Shown here: positions 1-10,821 of the stretch, piece by piece
How the letters are laid out: each line of letters begins with the position of its first letter
How positions within the stretch are numbered: the stretch's first letter is position 1
DNA from: Citrobacter farmeri
GTDB taxonomy: Bacteria; Pseudomonadota; Gammaproteobacteria; Enterobacterales; Enterobacteriaceae
Reading direction: 5' to 3'
Length of the DNA stretch: 64,000 bases
Assembly: GCF_019048065.1 (NCBI RefSeq)
Contig: NZ_CP077291.1
Location: forward strand, 2,108,001-2,172,000
Program-made: the position numbers and the translations under genes
The notes under the pieces: model-generated
The model's database searches: none
Seen by the model: only the letters and a program-made list of their open reading frames with translations
Told to the model about the DNA's origin: nothing

Positions 1-2196
1 GCGTTGCAGGACTATGTCGATATCGACCACTTCCTGATCGGATGGGCGAGGAAAGATGAGGACAGCAAAAATGTTATCGCGAAATTTGGTCTGGTCTGGT
101 CAAACACCGAAAATGCCAGTGCTCACGGTACGTTCAATATTACAGACGGCAACAGTTTCACGCTGGGCGATACCCTAAAAGATAACCTGAACACCGGCGC
201 ATTCGCTTTCGGCTGGGACGGCAAAAGCCTCAGTAAAATTGGCAACGGCACGTTAATTTTTTCCGCCATTAATGGCTATACCGGCAGCACCACCGTCAAT
301 GCGGGCACACTGCGGACCGATATCGCCAACACGTTGAACAGCAGCAGTGACATCATTATTAACAATGGTGTGCTCGATCTTAACGGTAACGACCAGCAGG
401 TTAATCGCCTGAGTGGCAGCGGCGGTACGCTTATGTTGAATGGCGCCACGCTGACAGCCGTCAACGACAGCGACAACACCCGTTTCGAAGGTGATATCAC
501 CAATGGCTCTGTTGCTGGCGGCCACTTTATCAAAACCGGTGAAGGTAGCCTGACGCTGGCGGGACAAACAAACTGGACCACAGACACTGAACTGAATGCA
601 GGTGAGCTTATCCTCGATGGCGTCAACGGCGGTGCGCGCCTGACCAGCAACATCATTGGTGCCAGCGGCAGCAGTTTGACCCTACAAAATGGCGCACAAC
701 TGACTGGCTGGATCGACCCGACCGATGTAGACATTGATGCGGCCAGCCGCTGGAACATGACCGCCGACTCGCTGATTAACAGCCTGAGCAATGCCGGGAC
801 GATCGCGATCTCCGCCCCCACCAGTAATGGCGTCAAAACCCTGACCGTGGAAGGGGACTACACCGGTAACGACGGTCTGATTGCAATGAACACGGCTCTG
901 GGTGGTGATGACTCCCCCACGGACAAACTGACCGTTCGCGGCGATAGCGTGGGTAACACCCGGGTGACGGTGAACAATGTCGGCGGAACCGGCGCGCAGA
1001 CGGTGAACGGTATTGAACTGGTGCAGGTTGACGGCAACTCTGCCGGTAACTTTGCCCTGACCACCGGCACCGTGGAAGCCGGGGCGTATGTTTATACGCT
1101 GGCAAAAGGCACAGGCAGTGCGGCGAAAAACTGGTACCTGACCAGCAAATGGGCCGGCTCTGTCTCGCCACAGGTGCCGAAGGCTCCTGTGGTTGACCCG
1201 GGCGCAGCGGATGCACTGCGCCCCGAAGCAGGCAGCTATATCAGCAATATCGCAGCGGCCAACACGCTGTTCAGCACCCGTCTGCACGACCGTCTCGGCG
1301 AACCGCAGTACACCGACGCGCTGAAAGGCGAGGGGCTGGTAGCCAGTATGTGGATGCGTCACGTCGGCGGGCACGAACGGTCTTCTGCCGGTGACGGCCA
1401 GTTGAAAACCCGGAGCAACCGCTATGTGCTACAGCTGGGCGGTGACATCGCGCAGTGGAGCACCGACGGCACCGATCGCTGGCATCTGGGCGTGATGGGG
1501 GGCTACGCGAATGCGCACAGCAACACCCGCAGCGACCGCGCCGGTTACGGTTCAGATGGACGCATCAGCGGTTACAGCGCCGGGCTGTACGGCACCTGGT
1601 ATCAGAACGAAGCGGACAAAACCGGGGCGTATGTCGACAGCTGGATGTTGTACAACAGGTTCGACAGCCGCGTGGAAGCGGATAACCGCGAAGGTGACAG
1701 CTACCACTCGAAAGGGCTGACGGCGTCACTGGAAGCGGGTTACACCCTGAAAGCCGGGGAGTTCAACGGCAGCCAGGGCACGCTGAACAGCTGGTACGTA
1801 CAGCCGCAGGCGCAGGTCACCTGGATGGGCGTGAAGGATAGCGCACATACCCGGAAAGACGGTACCCGTATCGAAACCCAGGGCGACGGCAACATTCAGA
1901 CGCGTCTGGGCGTGAGAACGTACCTGAACAGCCACCACAAAATGGACGACGGCCAACAGCGTGAATTCCAGCCATTCGTGGAAGTGAACTGGATCCACAA
2001 CACCGAAACCTTCGGCGTGAGGATGGGCGGCACGAAAGTCAGCCGTGACGGGGCACGTAATCTGGGCGAAATCCGCACCGGGGTGGAAGGAAAAGTGAAT
2101 AACCGTCTGAGCGTCTGGGGTAACGTGGGTGTGCAGATGGGGGATAAGGGCTACAGCGACACCCAGGGAATGCTGGGGATAAAATACAGCTGGTAA
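1..2196 (+). CDS. Autotransporter adhesin, C-terminal part (5' end outside window)
   Basis: The reading frame is open from the first base, so this is the C-terminal ~731 residues of a type V secreted (classical autotransporter) protein. The first ~400 residues are rich in Gly, Asn, Thr and Ser and contain passenger-associated repeats such as GNGTLIFSAINGYTGSTTVN and NAGTLRTD, typical of the pertactin/AIDA-type beta-helix. From about residue 440 to the end is an autotransporter beta-barrel (start near GLVASMWMRHVGG, then alternating aromatic strands), ending in YSW, a usual terminal aromatic for outer-membrane insertion. The domains show surface display; ligand and role (adhesion, autoaggregation, biofilm) cannot be read from the sequence. 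It sits where E. coli K-12 has yciQ, directly upstream of rluB, so it looks like an accessory gene at this site. Signal peptide and N-terminus are not visible. Confidence 0.88.
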   Translation, partial: ALQDYVDIDHFLIGWARKDEDSKNVIAKFGLVWSNTENASAHGTFNITDGNSFTLGDTLKDNLNTGAFAFGWDGKSLSKIGNGTLIFSAINGYTGSTTVNAGTLRTDIANTLNSSSDIIINNGVLDLNGNDQQVNRLSGSGGTLMLNGATLTAVNDSDNTRFEGDITNGSVAGGHFIKTGEGSLTLAGQTNWTTDTELNAGELILDGVNGGARLTSNIIGASGSSLTLQNGAQLTGWIDPTDVDIDAASRWNMTADSLINSLSNAGTIAISAPTSNGVKTLTVEGDYTGNDGLIAMNTALGGDDSPTDKLTVRGDSVGNTRVTVNNVGGTGAQTVNGIELVQVDGNSAGNFALTTGTVEAGAYVYTLAKGTGSAAKNWYLTSKWAGSVSPQVPKAPVVDPGAADALRPEAGSYISNIAAANTLFSTRLHDRLGEPQYTDALKGEGLVASMWMRHVGGHERSSAGDGQLKTRSNRYVLQLGGDIAQWSTDGTDRWHLGVMGGYANAHSNTRSDRAGYGSDGRISGYSAGLYGTWYQNEADKTGAYVDSWMLYNRFDSRVEADNREGDSYHSKGLTASLEAGYTLKAGEFNGSQGTLNSWYVQPQAQVTWMGVKDSAHTRKDGTRIETQGDGNIQTRLGVRTYLNSHHKMDDGQQREFQPFVEVNWIHNTETFGVRMGGTKVSRDGARNLGEIRTGVEGKVNNRLSVWGNVGVQMGDKGYSDTQGMLGIKYSW

Positions 2197-2308
2197 CAGA
2201 CGCGGCGTGCTGATTCATGTCCCCAGTCTGCGTTAACGCATGGTGAAGTAAACTTGATGGATCATTTAGTCTAAAATTCGTGTAGTATGTGCGGCCACGA
2301 ATCACGAT

Positions 2309-2341
2309 ATGTGACATGTTGTTCGCCATATTGTGTCACAT
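2309..2341. repeat. Inverted repeat in rluB leader
   Basis: ATGTGACA (2309-2316) and TGTCACAT (2334-2341) form an 8-bp perfect inverted repeat separated by 17 nt in the gap between the autotransporter and rluB. It could be an RNA hairpin in a long rluB leader or a protein-binding palindrome. No function is known to me. Confidence 0.4.
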
Positions 2342-2355
2342 GAGAGAGACGGAAT

Positions 2356-2397
2356 AATGCGTTAACCTGGATATCTATGGTTAACGCATTGTTTTTG
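2356..2397 (+). terminator. Perfect 12-bp hairpin plus T-tract before rluB
   Basis: AATGCGTTAACC (2356-2367) pairs perfectly with GGTTAACGCATT (2379-2390) across an 11-nt loop and is followed by GTTTTTGC. This is a good intrinsic-terminator shape. It lies only ~47 nt before the rluB start, so it either ends autotransporter transcripts or acts as an attenuator in the rluB leader. A TGCGTTAACGCA palindrome at 2229-2240 shares its core. Confidence 0.6.
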
Positions 2398-2443
2398 CAT
2401 GTATACCCGGACGCCTGTGAAGGCGACACCTGAAGGAAGCTCT

Positions 2444-3319
2444 ATGAGCGAAAAGTTACAGAAAGTGCTGGCGCGTGCTGGCCACGGCTCCCGCCGTGAA
2501 ATTGAATCCATCATTGCAGCTGGTCGCGTCAGTGTAGACGGCAAAATTGCCACGCTGGGCGATCGCGTTGAAGTGACGCCTGGTCTGAAAATTCGTATCG
2601 ACGGTCACCTGATTTCGGTGAAAGAGTCGGCGGAACAAATTTGTCGCGTTCTGGCCTATTACAAGCCAGAAGGTGAACTGTGTACGCGTAACGACCCGGA
2701 AGGTCGTCCAACCGTCTTCGATCGCTTACCGAAACTGCGCGGCGCGCGCTGGATTGCGGTAGGGCGTCTGGACGTCAATACCTGCGGTCTGCTGCTGTTC
2801 ACCACCGATGGTGAACTGGCGAATCGTTTGATGCACCCGAGCCGTGAAGTTGAACGTGAATATGCGGTGCGCGTCTTTGGCCAGGTTGATGATGCCAAAC
2901 TGCGCGATCTGAGCCGTGGCGTTCAACTGGAAGATGGCCCGGCGGCGTTCAAAACCATCAAGTTCAGCGGTGGTGAAGGGATCAACCAGTGGTACAACGT
3001 CACCCTGACCGAAGGGCGCAACCGCGAAGTGCGTCGCCTGTGGGAAGCCGTTGGCGTGCAGGTAAGTCGCCTGATCCGCGTCCGCTACGGTGATATTCCG
3101 CTGCCGAAAGGTCTGCCGCGCGGCGGCTGGACGGAACTGGATCTTGCTCAAACCAACTATCTGCGCGAACTGGTGGAACTGGAGCCGGAAACTGCCTCGA
3201 AAGTGGCGGTGGAAAAAGATCGTCGTCGCATGAAGGCGAATCAGATTCGTCGTGCGGTGAAACGCCATAGCCAGGTGAGCGGTGGTCGCCGTACGGGCGG
3301 TCGCAACAACAACGGTTAA
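2444..3319 (+). CDS. rluB: 23S rRNA pseudouridine(2605) synthase RluB
   Basis: RluB converts U2605 of 23S rRNA to pseudouridine. The 291-residue product has an N-terminal S4 RNA-binding domain (residues ~3-60) and an RsuA/RluB-family catalytic domain. The motif [10 protein letters not shown] places the catalytic aspartate at residue 110, as in E. coli. The C-terminal tail from ~255 is very basic ([19 protein letters not shown]), consistent with rRNA contact. The frame is open 15 codons further upstream, but ATG 2444 was chosen because it gives the family N-terminus [16 protein letters not shown] and has a GAAGGA ribosome site 7 nt before it. The gene is preceded by leader hairpins and followed by a REP-type element that separates it from convergent btuR. 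Confidence 0.95.
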   Translation: MSEKLQKVLARAGHGSRREIESIIAAGRVSVDGKIATLGDRVEVTPGLKIRIDGHLISVKESAEQICRVLAYYKPEGELCTRNDPEGRPTVFDRLPKLRGARWIAVGRLDVNTCGLLLFTTDGELANRLMHPSREVEREYAVRVFGQVDDAKLRDLSRGVQLEDGPAAFKTIKFSGGEGINQWYNVTLTEGRNREVRRLWEAVGVQVSRLIRVRYGDIPLPKGLPRGGWTELDLAQTNYLRELVELEPETASKVAVEKDRRRMKANQIRRAVKRHSQVSGGRRTGGRNNNG

Positions 3320-3325
3320 CGCTTT

Positions 3326-3402
3326 TGTAGGCCTGATAAGCGTAGCGCCATCAGGCAATTGCGCGGTGCCGGATGGCACCGCAAGCGCCTTATCCGCCCT
3401 GG
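3326..3402. repeat. REP/BIME-type palindromic repeat
   Basis: Two REP-like units face each other between convergent rluB and btuR: GCCTGATAAGCG...GCGCCATCAGGC and GCCGGATGGC...GCGCCTTATCCG. These are the usual enterobacterial extragenic palindromes, often found after the 3' ends of genes, where they stabilise mRNA or bind gyrase/IHF. Confidence 0.75.
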
Positions 3403-3403
3403 T

Positions 3404-3994
3404 TCAGTAATCGATACCCATCTGGGCTTTGACGCCCGCCTCAAAAGCGTGTTTGACCGGACGCAGTTCACTGACGGTATCGGCCAGCTCGAGAATATCC
3501 CGATGGCAGCCGCGACCCGTGATGATCACCGTCTGGTGAGACGGGCGCGCGTTCAACGCGCTAATGACCTCTTCAAGCGGCAGATAGTCGTACGCCACCA
3601 TATAGGTCAGCTCGTCCAGTACCACCATGTCCAGTTGCGGATCGGCAAGCATCCGTTTGCCATGTTCCCACACCGCCAGGCAGGCCGCCGTGTCGGCCTC
3701 GCGATTCTGCGTTTCCCAGGTAAACCCGGTCGCCATCACCTGAAATTCGACGCCGTGTGGTTCCAGCAGGTTACGCTCGCCGTTGGGCCAGGTCCCCTTG
3801 ATAAACTGCACAACACCGACCTTTTTACCGTGTCCTACCGCGCGAGTAGCCGTGCCGAAGGCGGCGGTGGTTTTTCCTTTCCCGTTACCGGTGAAAACAA
3901 TTACGATGCCGCGCTCGTCCTGAGCCTGGGCTACCCGGGCGTCAACCCGGTCTTTTACGCGCTGCTGGCGCTGTTGATAACGTTCTTCACTCAT
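3404..3994 (-). CDS. btuR: Cob(I)alamin adenosyltransferase
   Basis: The enzyme (BtuR/CobA/CobO type) transfers the adenosyl group of ATP to reduced corrinoids, making adenosylcobalamin from imported or salvaged cobalamin. The 196-residue protein has the atypical P-loop GNGKGKTT at residues 36-43, in which the ATP is bound for adenosyl transfer, and the family motif VVLDELTYM near residue 120, which coordinates Mg. Length and sequence match the E. coli family member throughout. It is the second gene of a minus-strand pair: its start overlaps the last 4 nt of yciK, so the two are probably translationally coupled. No riboswitch is visible before yciK. Confidence 0.95.
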   Translation of the reverse strand: MSEERYQQRQQRVKDRVDARVAQAQDERGIVIVFTGNGKGKTTAAFGTATRAVGHGKKVGVVQFIKGTWPNGERNLLEPHGVEFQVMATGFTWETQNREADTAACLAVWEHGKRMLADPQLDMVVLDELTYMVAYDYLPLEEVISALNARPSHQTVIITGRGCHRDILELADTVSELRPVKHAFEAGVKAQMGIDY

Positions 3995-4752
3995 TGGGCG
4001 ATTCCTGGTTTGCGGCCCGGTTGGGCATCGAAGGTCATGCCGGTTTTGCGGCGGCTGTCATCGCCCATAAGCCACAGATACAGCGGCATAATATCGGCGG
4101 GTGTTTTGAGCTTTTGTGGATCCTCCGTCGGAAAGGCGTTGGCGCGCATTCCGGTACGGGTACCGCCCGGGTTGATGCAGTTCACGCGCAGCGGGCGGTT
4201 TTGATACTCGTCCGCCAGTACCTGCATCATACCTTCGGTGGCAAATTTAGAGGCGGCGTAGGCCCCCCAGTTGGCACGGCCCTGTTGACCGACGCTGGAG
4301 GAGGTGAAGACTAACGATCCGGAATCTGACTTAAGTAATAAAGGAAGGAATGCCTGGGTCAGCATAAACGTCGCGTTGACGTTGACCTGCATCACCTGTT
4401 GCCAGACCTGCGGGTCCTGCTCGATCATCGGGCAGACGTCACCCAGCAATCCGGCATTGTGTAAGACGCCATCCAGACGTGGATACAGTCCAGCCACGCG
4501 CTGCGCCAGCTGATGGCAATCATTTGCTGTACAGGTTAACAGATCGAGCGTAAACCACGATGGCTGATGCCCCGTTTGCTGGGTCATCATTTCGGCGACG
4601 TGACGCAATTTCTCATCATTTCGGCCGAGCAAAATAACGCTGGCACCGTAGCGCGCGTAGGTCAGGGCCGCTTCGCGACCAATGCCATCGCTGGCACCCG
4701 TCACCAGAATAATGCGATCCTGCAGCAGATCTTGTTTTGGTTGATAATGCAT
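3991..4752 (-). CDS. yciK: SDR-family oxidoreductase YciK
   Basis: This is a short-chain dehydrogenase/reductase of 253 residues, one more than E. coli YciK. The nucleotide-binding motif TGASDGIG is at residues 18-25, an NAG motif (LHNAG) follows, and the catalytic Ser plus YAASK (Tyr-x-x-x-Lys) lie in the second half, so the active site looks complete. The physiological substrate is not established. The gene is first in a two-gene unit with btuR (4-nt overlap), a pairing conserved in enterobacteria, and it diverges from sohB across ~214 bp that must carry both promoters. Confidence 0.92.
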   Translation of the reverse strand: MHYQPKQDLLQDRIILVTGASDGIGREAALTYARYGASVILLGRNDEKLRHVAEMMTQQTGHQPSWFTLDLLTCTANDCHQLAQRVAGLYPRLDGVLHNAGLLGDVCPMIEQDPQVWQQVMQVNVNATFMLTQAFLPLLLKSDSGSLVFTSSSVGQQGRANWGAYAASKFATEGMMQVLADEYQNRPLRVNCINPGGTRTGMRANAFPTEDPQKLKTPADIMPLYLWLMGDDSRRKTGMTFDAQPGRKPGIAQ

Positions 4753-4966
4753 GGGGACTCCTCGGCGACATGCCAGGTCGCTCTGCTTCTCGTTAGTGTG
4801 TCGGGTTTATGCCTGAAACAAGACCCAATTTCAATCAGCCAACGGCGATAAGGCCCTGAAATGAACACTTTGTCATACTTTTTTCCATTCGCATATCCCG
4901 CGAGACGACGCATTACGCCTGATGTACACTGAGCCAATGCTAAGTGGTTTAACCAAGGTGGGACGT

Positions 4967-6013
4967 GTGGAATTGTTGTCTGAATATGGGTTGTTTTTAG
5001 CAAAAATCGTGACCGTTGTGCTGGCTATCGCGGCGATTGCCATCATTATCGCGAATGTTGCCCAACGTAAGCGCCAGCGCGGCGAACTGCGGGTTACCAA
5101 CCTCAGCGAACAATATAAAGAGATGAAGGATGAACTGGCGATGGCGCTGCTGGATAGCCATCAACAGAAACTCTGGCATAAAGCGCAAAAAAAGAAGCAC
5201 AAGCTGGAAACGAAAGCCGCCAAAGTGAAAGCGAAGCAGGGCGACAGTGGCTCGTCGGATACGCCGCGCGTCTGGGTACTGGATTTTAAAGGCAGTATGG
5301 ATGCCCATGAAGTCAGCTCCCTGCGCGAAGAGGTGACGGCCGTTCTGGCGGTGGTGAAACCGCAGGATCAGGTGGTGGTACGTCTGGAAAGCCCCGGTGG
5401 TGTTGTCCACGGCTATGGTCTCGCCGCATCGCAATTGCAACGCTTACGCGATAAGAAAATCTCGCTGATCGTGACGGTGGATAAGGTCGCCGCGAGTGGC
5501 GGCTACATGATGGCCTGCGTGGCGGACAAAATTGTCTCTGCCCCCTTTGCCATTGTCGGCTCGATTGGCGTGGTCGCTCAGATCCCCAACTTCAACCGCT
5601 TCCTGAAAGGAAAGGATATCGATATTGAGTTGCATACCGCCGGACAATACAAACGGACCCTGACGCTGTTGGGAGAGAACACGGAAGAAGGGCGGCAGAA
5701 GTTTCGTGAGGATTTGAACGAAACCCATCTTCTGTTTAAAGATTTTGTCCATCGTATGCGTCCGACTCTGGACATTGAGCAGGTCGCCACGGGTGAACAC
5801 TGGTATGGACAGCAGGCGCTGGATAAAGGACTTATTGACGAGATAAATACCAGCGACGAGGTGATCCTGGGATTGATGGAAGGACGAGAGGTGCTAAGCG
5901 TTCGTTATTTGCAGCGTAAGAAACTGGTGGATCGCGTGACGGGCAGCGCCGCTGAAAGTGCCGATCGTCTGCTGCTGCGCTGGTGGCAGCGCGGACAAAA
6001 ACCGCTGATGTGA
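4967..6013 (+). CDS. sohB: Inner-membrane serine protease SohB (S49 family)
   Basis: SohB is a signal-peptide-peptidase-like S49 protease; in E. coli extra copies suppress loss of the DegP protease. The 348-residue product has an N-terminal membrane segment (~8-30: LFLAKIVTVVLAIAAIAIII), a basic coiled linker, and a periplasmic S49 domain. The Ser nucleophile lies in KVAASGGYMMA and the general-base Lys in GQYKRTLTL. The frame extends to an ATG at 4922, but GTG 4967 was chosen: it has the strong site AAGGTGGGA just upstream and gives the family N-terminus ELLSEYGLFLAK at the usual length. It ends at a strong bidirectional terminator shared with yciN. Confidence 0.93.
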   Translation: MELLSEYGLFLAKIVTVVLAIAAIAIIIANVAQRKRQRGELRVTNLSEQYKEMKDELAMALLDSHQQKLWHKAQKKKHKLETKAAKVKAKQGDSGSSDTPRVWVLDFKGSMDAHEVSSLREEVTAVLAVVKPQDQVVVRLESPGGVVHGYGLAASQLQRLRDKKISLIVTVDKVAASGGYMMACVADKIVSAPFAIVGSIGVVAQIPNFNRFLKGKDIDIELHTAGQYKRTLTLLGENTEEGRQKFREDLNETHLLFKDFVHRMRPTLDIEQVATGEHWYGQQALDKGLIDEINTSDEVILGLMEGREVLSVRYLQRKKLVDRVTGSAAESADRLLLRWWQRGQKPLM

Positions 6014-6030
6014 AAAACGTATCACTAACG

Positions 6031-6063
6031 AAAAACGCGAGGACTTAAAGCCTCGCGTTTTTG
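6031..6063. terminator. Bidirectional terminator sohB/yciN
   Basis: AAAAACGCGAGG (6031-6042) and CCTCGCGTTTTT (6051-6062) form a 12-bp stem with an 8-nt loop. A and T tracts flank both sides, so it should work for sohB on the plus strand and yciN on the minus strand. Confidence 0.9.
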
Positions 6064-6065
6064 CT

Positions 6066-6317
6066 TTAATCGATCAGGTGGTACTTTTCAGAAAGCACAT
6101 GCGCCAGATGTTTAAACATATTGAACACGGCCGTGCTCTTTGGCGTAGGTAAACCTTGCTCGTCTAAAAAGTAATCCCCACTGAAGACCAACACCCCATT
6201 TCGCTGGGTTACACCGGTAGCAACAATGCCGGCCAGCGTATCTTCATGCTCACGAATGATTTTGTTGGCTTCAATCAACAGCGTTTCGCGATCGATAGGT
6301 TGTGTCTCTTTGCGCAT
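6066..6317 (-). CDS. yciN: Small protein YciN
   Basis: This is an 83-residue soluble protein of the YciN family, conserved next to topA in enterobacteria. There is no signal peptide or membrane segment, and the sequence is an acidic alpha/beta fold without recognisable catalytic motifs. A clear AAGGAG ribosome site precedes the ATG. Its biochemical role is not known to me. It diverges from topA across ~390 bp and shares a terminator with sohB. Confidence 0.9.
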   Translation of the reverse strand: MRKETQPIDRETLLIEANKIIREHEDTLAGIVATGVTQRNGVLVFSGDYFLDEQGLPTPKSTAVFNMFKHLAHVLSEKYHLID

Positions 6318-6711
6318 TTTTTACTCCTTAAACAAGGACATTAGTCTACGCCGCCCGACTCTTTTGGGCAAATATTCCTGAGCGTGTACAGGGGGTTGTC
6401 AACCTTTCCTGACTGGCAGGATCTAGTTTTGCATGCTAATAAAGTTGCGTAACGAATTTTATCAGGTACAGTGTGACGCTTTCGTCAACCAGGCAACAGA
6501 TTTGCTTGACATTCGACCGAAATTCCGTCGTGCTATAGCGCCTCTGTGCGAAAAAACCTGTTAACTCAGTCACCTGACTATTTTGTATACAGAGTCAGTA
6601 CAAGGGGTTGATATCCGCAGACGCAGGGTCCATATCCGTGGCTCGTCGCCAGTGGAAGGTGTATCAACGTGCGACGCATTCCTGGAAGAATCAAATTAGG
6701 TAAAGGTGAAT
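6318..6711 (+). promoter_or_regulatory. topA upstream regulatory region
   Basis: This ~390-bp gap between divergent yciN and topA holds no gene that I can support. A perfect -35 hexamer TTGACA lies at 6506-6511, followed by TGCTATAGC (6531-6539), so a -10 could fall 19-22 nt downstream, which is longer than ideal. In E. coli topA has several supercoiling-sensitive and heat-shock promoters in the same gap; the exact sites here cannot be fixed by eye. The leader from there to ATG 6712 is ~170 nt. Confidence 0.45.
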
Positions 6712-9309
6712 ATGGGTAAAGCTCTTGTCATCGTTGAGTCCCCGGCAAAAGCCAAAACGATCAACAAGTATCTGGGTAATGACTACGTGGTTAAGTCCAG
6801 CGTTGGTCATATCCGTGATTTGCCGACCAGTGGCTCAGCAGCTAAAAAGAGCGCCGACTCTACCTCCACCAAAACGGCTAAAAAACCCAAAAAGGATGAA
6901 CGTGGCGCGCTCGTCAACCGTATGGGGGTTGACCCGTGGCACAACTGGGACGCGCACTATGAGGTGCTGCCGGGTAAAGAGAAGGTCGTCTCTGAACTGA
7001 AACAACTGGCTGAAAAAGCCGACCACATCTATCTCGCAACCGACCTTGACCGCGAAGGGGAAGCCATTGCATGGCACCTGCGGGAAGTGATCGGTGGTGA
7101 TGACACGCGGTACAGTCGCGTGGTGTTTAACGAAATTACGAAGAATGCGATTCGTCAGGCATTTGAAAAGCCGGGCGAACTGAACATTGATCGGGTTAAT
7201 GCTCAGCAGGCGCGTCGCTTTATGGACCGCGTGGTGGGCTATATGGTCTCGCCGCTGTTGTGGAAAAAGATTGCCCGTGGCCTGTCAGCAGGCCGTGTAC
7301 AGTCCGTGGCGGTGCGTCTGGTCGTTGAGCGTGAACGCGAAATTAAAGCGTTTGTTCCGGAAGAGTTCTGGGAAATTGACGCCAACACCACCACGCCTTC
7401 CGGCGATGCGTTGCCCTTACAGGTAACCCACCAGAACGACAAACCGTTCCGTCCGGTGAATCGCGAGCAGACGCTTGCGGCGGTAAGCCTGCTGGAGAAA
7501 GCACGCTACAGTGTTCTGGAACGTGAAGACAAGCCGACCAGCAGCAAGCCGGGCGCGCCGTTTATCACCTCCACGCTGCAACAGGCAGCCAGTACGCGTC
7601 TCGGTTTTGGCGTGAAAAAAACCATGATGATGGCGCAGCGTCTGTATGAAGCGGGCTACATCACTTATATGCGTACCGACTCAACCAACCTGAGTCAGGA
7701 TGCCGTAAACATGGTGCGTGGCTATATTGGCGATAATTTCGGTAAGAAATACCTGCCGGAAAGTCCGAATCAGTACGCCAGTAAAGAGAACTCACAGGAA
7801 GCGCACGAAGCGATTCGTCCTTCTGATGTCTCCGTGCTGGCGGAAACGCTGAAGGATATGGAAGCCGACGCACAGAAATTGTATCAGTTGATCTGGCGTC
7901 AGTTTGTCGCCTGTCAGATGACCCCGGCGCAGTACGATTCCACCACGCTGACCGTTGGCGCGGGTGATTTCCGTCTGAAGGCGCGCGGTCGTATTCTTCG
8001 CTTCGACGGCTGGACGAAAGTCATGCCCGCGCTGCGTAAAGGTGACGAAGACCGGACGCTGCCGGCAGTCAATAAAGGTGATGCGCTGTCCCTGGTTGAA
8101 CTGACCCCGGCTCAGCACTTCACCAAACCGCCAGCGCGCTTCAGCGAAGCCTCGCTGGTAAAAGAGCTGGAAAAACGCGGAATTGGCCGTCCGTCGACCT
8201 ATGCGTCGATCATTTCGACCATTCAGGATCGTGGCTATGTGCGCGTGGAAAACCGCCGCTTCTATGCGGAAAAAATGGGTGAAATTGTCACCGACCGCCT
8301 GGAAGAGAATTTCCGCGAGCTGATGAACTATGATTTCACCGCGCAGATGGAAAATAGCCTCGACCAGGTCGCGAATCACGAAGCTGAATGGAAGGGCGTG
8401 CTCGACAACTTCTTCAGTGATTTTACTCAGCAACTGGACAAAGCCGAGAAGGATCCGGAAGAGGGCGGAATGCGTCCGAACCAGATGGTGTTGACCAGCA
8501 TCGACTGCCCAACCTGCGGGCGTAAAATGGGAATTCGTACCGCCAGTACCGGCGTGTTCCTCGGTTGCTCCGGTTATGCGCTGTCGCCGAAAGAGCGCTG
8601 CAAGACCACCATTAACCTGGTGCCGGAAAACGAAGTCCTGAACGTGCTGGAAGGAGATGACGCGGAAACCAACGCCCTGCGCGCCAAACGTCGTTGCCAG
8701 AAATGCGGTACGGCAATGGACAGCTACCTGATCGATCCGAAGCGCAAGCTGCACGTCTGTGGTAATAACCCGACCTGCGACGGCTATGAGATCGAAGAGG
8801 GTGAATTCCGTATCAAAGGGTATGACGGTCCGATCGTTGAGTGCGAAAAATGTGGTTCTGAGATGCACCTGAAGATGGGGCGTTTCGGTAAGTACATGGC
8901 CTGCACCAACGACGAGTGTAAAAACACGCGTAAGATCCTGCGAAACGGTGAAGTTGCACCGCCGAAAGAGGATCCGGTTCCGCTGCCAGAATTGCCATGT
9001 GAAAAATCGGATGCTTATTTTGTGTTGCGTGATGGTGCAGCCGGCGTCTTCCTGGCCGCCAATACCTTCCCGAAATCCCGTGAAACACGTGCGCCGTTGG
9101 TGGAAGAGTTATTCCGTTTCCGTGACCGTCTGCCGGAGAAACTGCGGTATCTGGCCGATGCGCCTCAGCAGGATCCGGAAGGCAATAAAACGCTGGTGCG
9201 TTTTAGCCGTAAGACTAAGCAGCAATATGTCGCCGCTGAAAAGGACGGGAAAGCCACCGGCTGGTCTGCCTTCTTTGTTGACGGTAAATGGGTCGAAGGC
9301 AAGAAGTAA
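6712..9309 (+). CDS. topA: DNA topoisomerase I
   Basis: TopA is a type IA topoisomerase that relaxes negatively supercoiled DNA and opposes gyrase. The product is 865 residues, exactly the E. coli length. An N-terminal TOPRIM domain ([12 protein letters not shown] at ~6-17; DLDREGE with its acidic metal ligands) is followed by the active-site Tyr in [10 protein letters not shown] (Tyr319 by E. coli equivalence). The C-terminal part has three tetracysteine zinc ribbons (CPTCG..., CQKCG..., CEKCG...) and a zinc-less tail for DNA and RNA polymerase binding. A GTG two codons upstream is in frame, but ATG 6712 with GGTAAAGGTG before it gives the conserved [13 protein letters not shown] start. A rho-independent terminator follows. 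Confidence 0.98.
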   Translation: MGKALVIVESPAKAKTINKYLGNDYVVKSSVGHIRDLPTSGSAAKKSADSTSTKTAKKPKKDERGALVNRMGVDPWHNWDAHYEVLPGKEKVVSELKQLAEKADHIYLATDLDREGEAIAWHLREVIGGDDTRYSRVVFNEITKNAIRQAFEKPGELNIDRVNAQQARRFMDRVVGYMVSPLLWKKIARGLSAGRVQSVAVRLVVEREREIKAFVPEEFWEIDANTTTPSGDALPLQVTHQNDKPFRPVNREQTLAAVSLLEKARYSVLEREDKPTSSKPGAPFITSTLQQAASTRLGFGVKKTMMMAQRLYEAGYITYMRTDSTNLSQDAVNMVRGYIGDNFGKKYLPESPNQYASKENSQEAHEAIRPSDVSVLAETLKDMEADAQKLYQLIWRQFVACQMTPAQYDSTTLTVGAGDFRLKARGRILRFDGWTKVMPALRKGDEDRTLPAVNKGDALSLVELTPAQHFTKPPARFSEASLVKELEKRGIGRPSTYASIISTIQDRGYVRVENRRFYAEKMGEIVTDRLEENFRELMNYDFTAQMENSLDQVANHEAEWKGVLDNFFSDFTQQLDKAEKDPEEGGMRPNQMVLTSIDCPTCGRKMGIRTASTGVFLGCSGYALSPKERCKTTINLVPENEVLNVLEGDDAETNALRAKRRCQKCGTAMDSYLIDPKRKLHVCGNNPTCDGYEIEEGEFRIKGYDGPIVECEKCGSEMHLKMGRFGKYMACTNDECKNTRKILRNGEVAPPKEDPVPLPELPCEKSDAYFVLRDGAAGVFLAANTFPKSRETRAPLVEELFRFRDRLPEKLRYLADAPQQDPEGNKTLVRFSRKTKQQYVAAEKDGKATGWSAFFVDGKWVEGKK

Positions 9310-9335
9310 TCGCTCACGGTTTTGTCGTTGTGAAG

Positions 9336-9361
9336 AGGGTCGCGTAAGCGGCCCTTTTTTT
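9336..9361 (+). terminator. topA terminator
   Basis: AGGGTCGC (9336-9343) pairs with GCGGCCCT (9348-9355), with one G-T pair and a GTAA tetraloop, followed by a run of seven T. Confidence 0.85.
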
Positions 9362-9509
9362 GTTTTTATAGCGGCTTATTATTTTTTATTCATCCCTATA
9401 CAGTCTGGCTATTAATGATATAGTGGTTATAGTTAACGGCTTTTTTATTATTAAATCGTATTAGCGGCGCATTCCAGCCTGCTCTGAAACGATGACCTGA
9501 TGGCGCTAA

Positions 9510-10499
<990 letters not shown>

Positions 10500-10503
10500 T
10501 CGC

Positions 10504-10528
10504 TACCGAAAAACGGTCGGTATCTTTT
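10504..10528 (+). terminator. Possible weak cysB terminator
   Basis: TACCGA (10504-10509) and TCGGTA (10517-10522) form a short stem followed by TCTTTTGT just after the cysB stop. The stem is only 6 bp, so this is uncertain. The rest of the gap to ymiA (to 10821) is AT-rich and holds nothing else I can support apart from presumed promoter sequence. Confidence 0.4.
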
Positions 10529-10821
10529 GTTCGCAGGGGATACCGAAAGTTTTAATTCAATCACAATTTTATTTATTAAGAGTAGCGCAATAATATTATC
10601 CATACTGAGGTTATGGATAATCAGCCGTAAAGTAGTGTCTTATTACCCGCCCCGCAAACTTCCCATTCCAAATATTTATTTTCGATCAAAAGATTGATTT
10701 ATTCACTGGAAACGATTCGTAAATTCACTGGATTTTTGACTAAAGTTTCATTAGGATTTGTCTCATCTGATGATTAATTGTACCGATTGTTGGTGCTTAA
10801 ATGATAAGTGATATCGATTGT

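Noticed and set aside
682..1374. Open frame of 230 codons opposite the autotransporter
   Set aside because: The repetitive Gly/Thr/Asn-rich coding strand leaves long reverse frames open; nothing supports expression.
3359..4204. Open frame of 281 codons opposite btuR and yciK
   Set aside because: It runs through the REP element and two well-supported genes on the minus strand; shadow frame.
7792..8868. Long open frame (358 codons) antisense to topA
   Set aside because: It is a shadow of the high-GC coding frame of topA; no ribosome site, no family resemblance, low-complexity composition.
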